A stretch of 6,126 nt of DNA from Candidatus Latescibacterota bacterium. Its GTDB lineage: Bacteria > Latescibacterota > MVCY01 > DTYK01. Of this stretch, positions 5,320 to 6,126 are shown in pieces. The first letter of the stretch is position 1. The number at the start of each line of letters is the position of its first letter. A program made the position numbers and the translations under genes. The stretch spans positions 1-6,126 of the forward strand of contig DTYK01000301.1 in the NCBI GenBank assembly GCA_012961925.1. The letters are read 5' to 3'. Below the pieces are notes generated by a model. That model did no database searches, was not told the DNA's origin, and saw only the letters and a program-made list of their open reading frames with translations.

Positions 5320-6126
5320 CGAACCTTTCGCAAACCTGAACTGGGAACAGCTCCAGTCACGCAGGGATTTCCTGGAACTTATGGCCAAGACGAGCCTGCT
5401 GGCGGCAGTGTCCCCCCTCGTGTCATCGTGCGCATCAACAGGTAATCTCATACGGATCAACTCCGTATGGGAGAATGAATTTGAAATAACGGAGGATGAC
5501 AAGATGGGACAGATGAAAGAAATCGTCCGCTATGCGACCCTGGCCCCCTCGGGCCACAATACTCAGCCGTGGAAGTTTTCGATTGAGGATAACAGCATCA
5601 GGATATTTCCGGATTTCACCCGGCAGTTACCGGTGGTGGATCCAGATCATCGCGAATTGTATATCAGTCTCGGCTGTGCCCTGGAAAACCTGGTGATCGC
5701 CGCCAGGTATGCCGGCTATGATTCGGAAGTCGAATATTTTCCGACAGCCGAGCCAACTGAATGTCTGTTGGTTAATCTGAAACGTTTCAAAACCGCCGAA
5801 AATAATATTCTATTTCAAGCCATTCCTGAACGCCATACCAACCGGCGTGAATACAACGGGCAGCAGATTCCCACGGCAGACCTGAACAAGTTAGAATCGG
5901 TGCCAAAGGAAGAAGGGATTACTTCTCTGGTGTTGACAGAGTCAAAGATAATTGAACAGATCATCGAACTTGTCAAGGAGGGCAACGAGATCCAGATGAA
6001 CGACGACGCCTTCATGGATGAACTTATCTCATGGATTCGATTCAGCGATGCCGAGGCTGAAAAGCACCGTGACGGCCTGACATCCAGGGCGATGGGGAGG
6101 TCACCTGTGCCGGGCTGGCTGGGGAG
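5309..6126 (+). CDS. Acg-like nitroreductase-family protein with Tat lipoprotein signal (5' part)
   Basis: The frame is open from ATG to the window edge: 272 codons are visible and the 3' end is missing. The N-terminus has a twin-arginine motif, SRRDFLE (R18-R19), a hydrophobic stretch (LMAKTSLLAAVSPLV) and a lipobox-like V-S-S-C ending at C41, which suggests export by Tat and lipid attachment. The mature part starts with a nitroreductase-fold signature: ATLAPSGHNTQPWKF (76-90), VDPDHRELYISLGCALENL (110-128) and RHTNRREY (175-182). This set is typical of the FMN-binding Acg/Rv3131-type branch of the nitroreductase superfamily, usually about 330-370 residues with this kind of leader. Tat export would fit a protein folded with its flavin in the cytoplasm. 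It overlaps the permease by 11 bp, so it is likely cotranscribed. The reaction is unknown; some Acg-family members bind flavin without clear nitroreductase activity. The family call is from motifs recalled, not from a search. Confidence 0.85.
   Translation, partial: MGANEPFANLNWEQLQSRRDFLELMAKTSLLAAVSPLVSSCASTGNLIRINSVWENEFEITEDDKMGQMKEIVRYATLAPSGHNTQPWKFSIEDNSIRIFPDFTRQLPVVDPDHRELYISLGCALENLVIAARYAGYDSEVEYFPTAEPTECLLVNLKRFKTAENNILFQAIPERHTNRREYNGQQIPTADLNKLESVPKEEGITSLVLTESKIIEQIIELVKEGNEIQMNDDAFMDELISWIRFSDAEAEKHRDGLTSRAMGRSPVPGWLG

Overview
The window carries most of a tripartite RND efflux operon on the + strand, followed by the start of an exported flavoenzyme-like gene. The order is: outer-membrane efflux channel of the TolC/OEP type (5' end outside the window, ends at 784), periplasmic adaptor (936-2090), 1043-residue inner-membrane RND permease (2188-5319), and a Tat-signal lipoprotein of the Acg-like nitroreductase family (starts at 5309, runs off the right edge). 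The outer-membrane channel, the adaptor and the pump imply a Gram-negative (diderm) bacterium. The sequence alone does not fix the lineage; a deltaproteobacterial or uncultured diderm lineage is only a guess.

The three efflux genes should form one machine: the permease takes substrate from the inner membrane or periplasm, the adaptor bridges the periplasm, and the channel opens the outer membrane. The permease has the paired TM4 aspartates of drug-type (HAE) pumps rather than the heavy-metal pattern, but the TM10 lysine of AcrB is replaced by asparagine. The fourth gene overlaps the permease stop by 11 bp, with its Shine-Dalgarno inside permease coding sequence, so it is probably translated from the same message.

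The most unusual signal is a small family of stem-loop repeats, one at each of the three gene junctions. The core is about 30 bp, GATCGAGCCC-nGAA-GGGCTC-TCCCACAG. Copies lie at 837-866 (between channel and adaptor), 2055-2084 (last codons of the adaptor) and 5260-5289 (near the end of the permease). In both genes the repeat is read in the same frame and gives the C-terminal peptide RSSPE(G/R)LSH, which is not part of the conserved domains. The first copy belongs to a two-hairpin composite (810-865), whose other hairpin has a different stem but the same loop and the same CACAG edge. The second copy faces a degraded inverted copy (2098-2136), making a 68-bp hairpin across the adaptor stop codon. 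This looks like a REP- or MITE-like element that has colonised gene ends and been adopted as coding tails.

The intergenic gaps are 785-935 (mainly repeat element plus the adaptor ribosome-binding site) and 2091-2187 (inverted repeat arm plus the permease ribosome-binding site). No tRNA, rRNA, CRISPR array, transposase or convincing promoter was seen.
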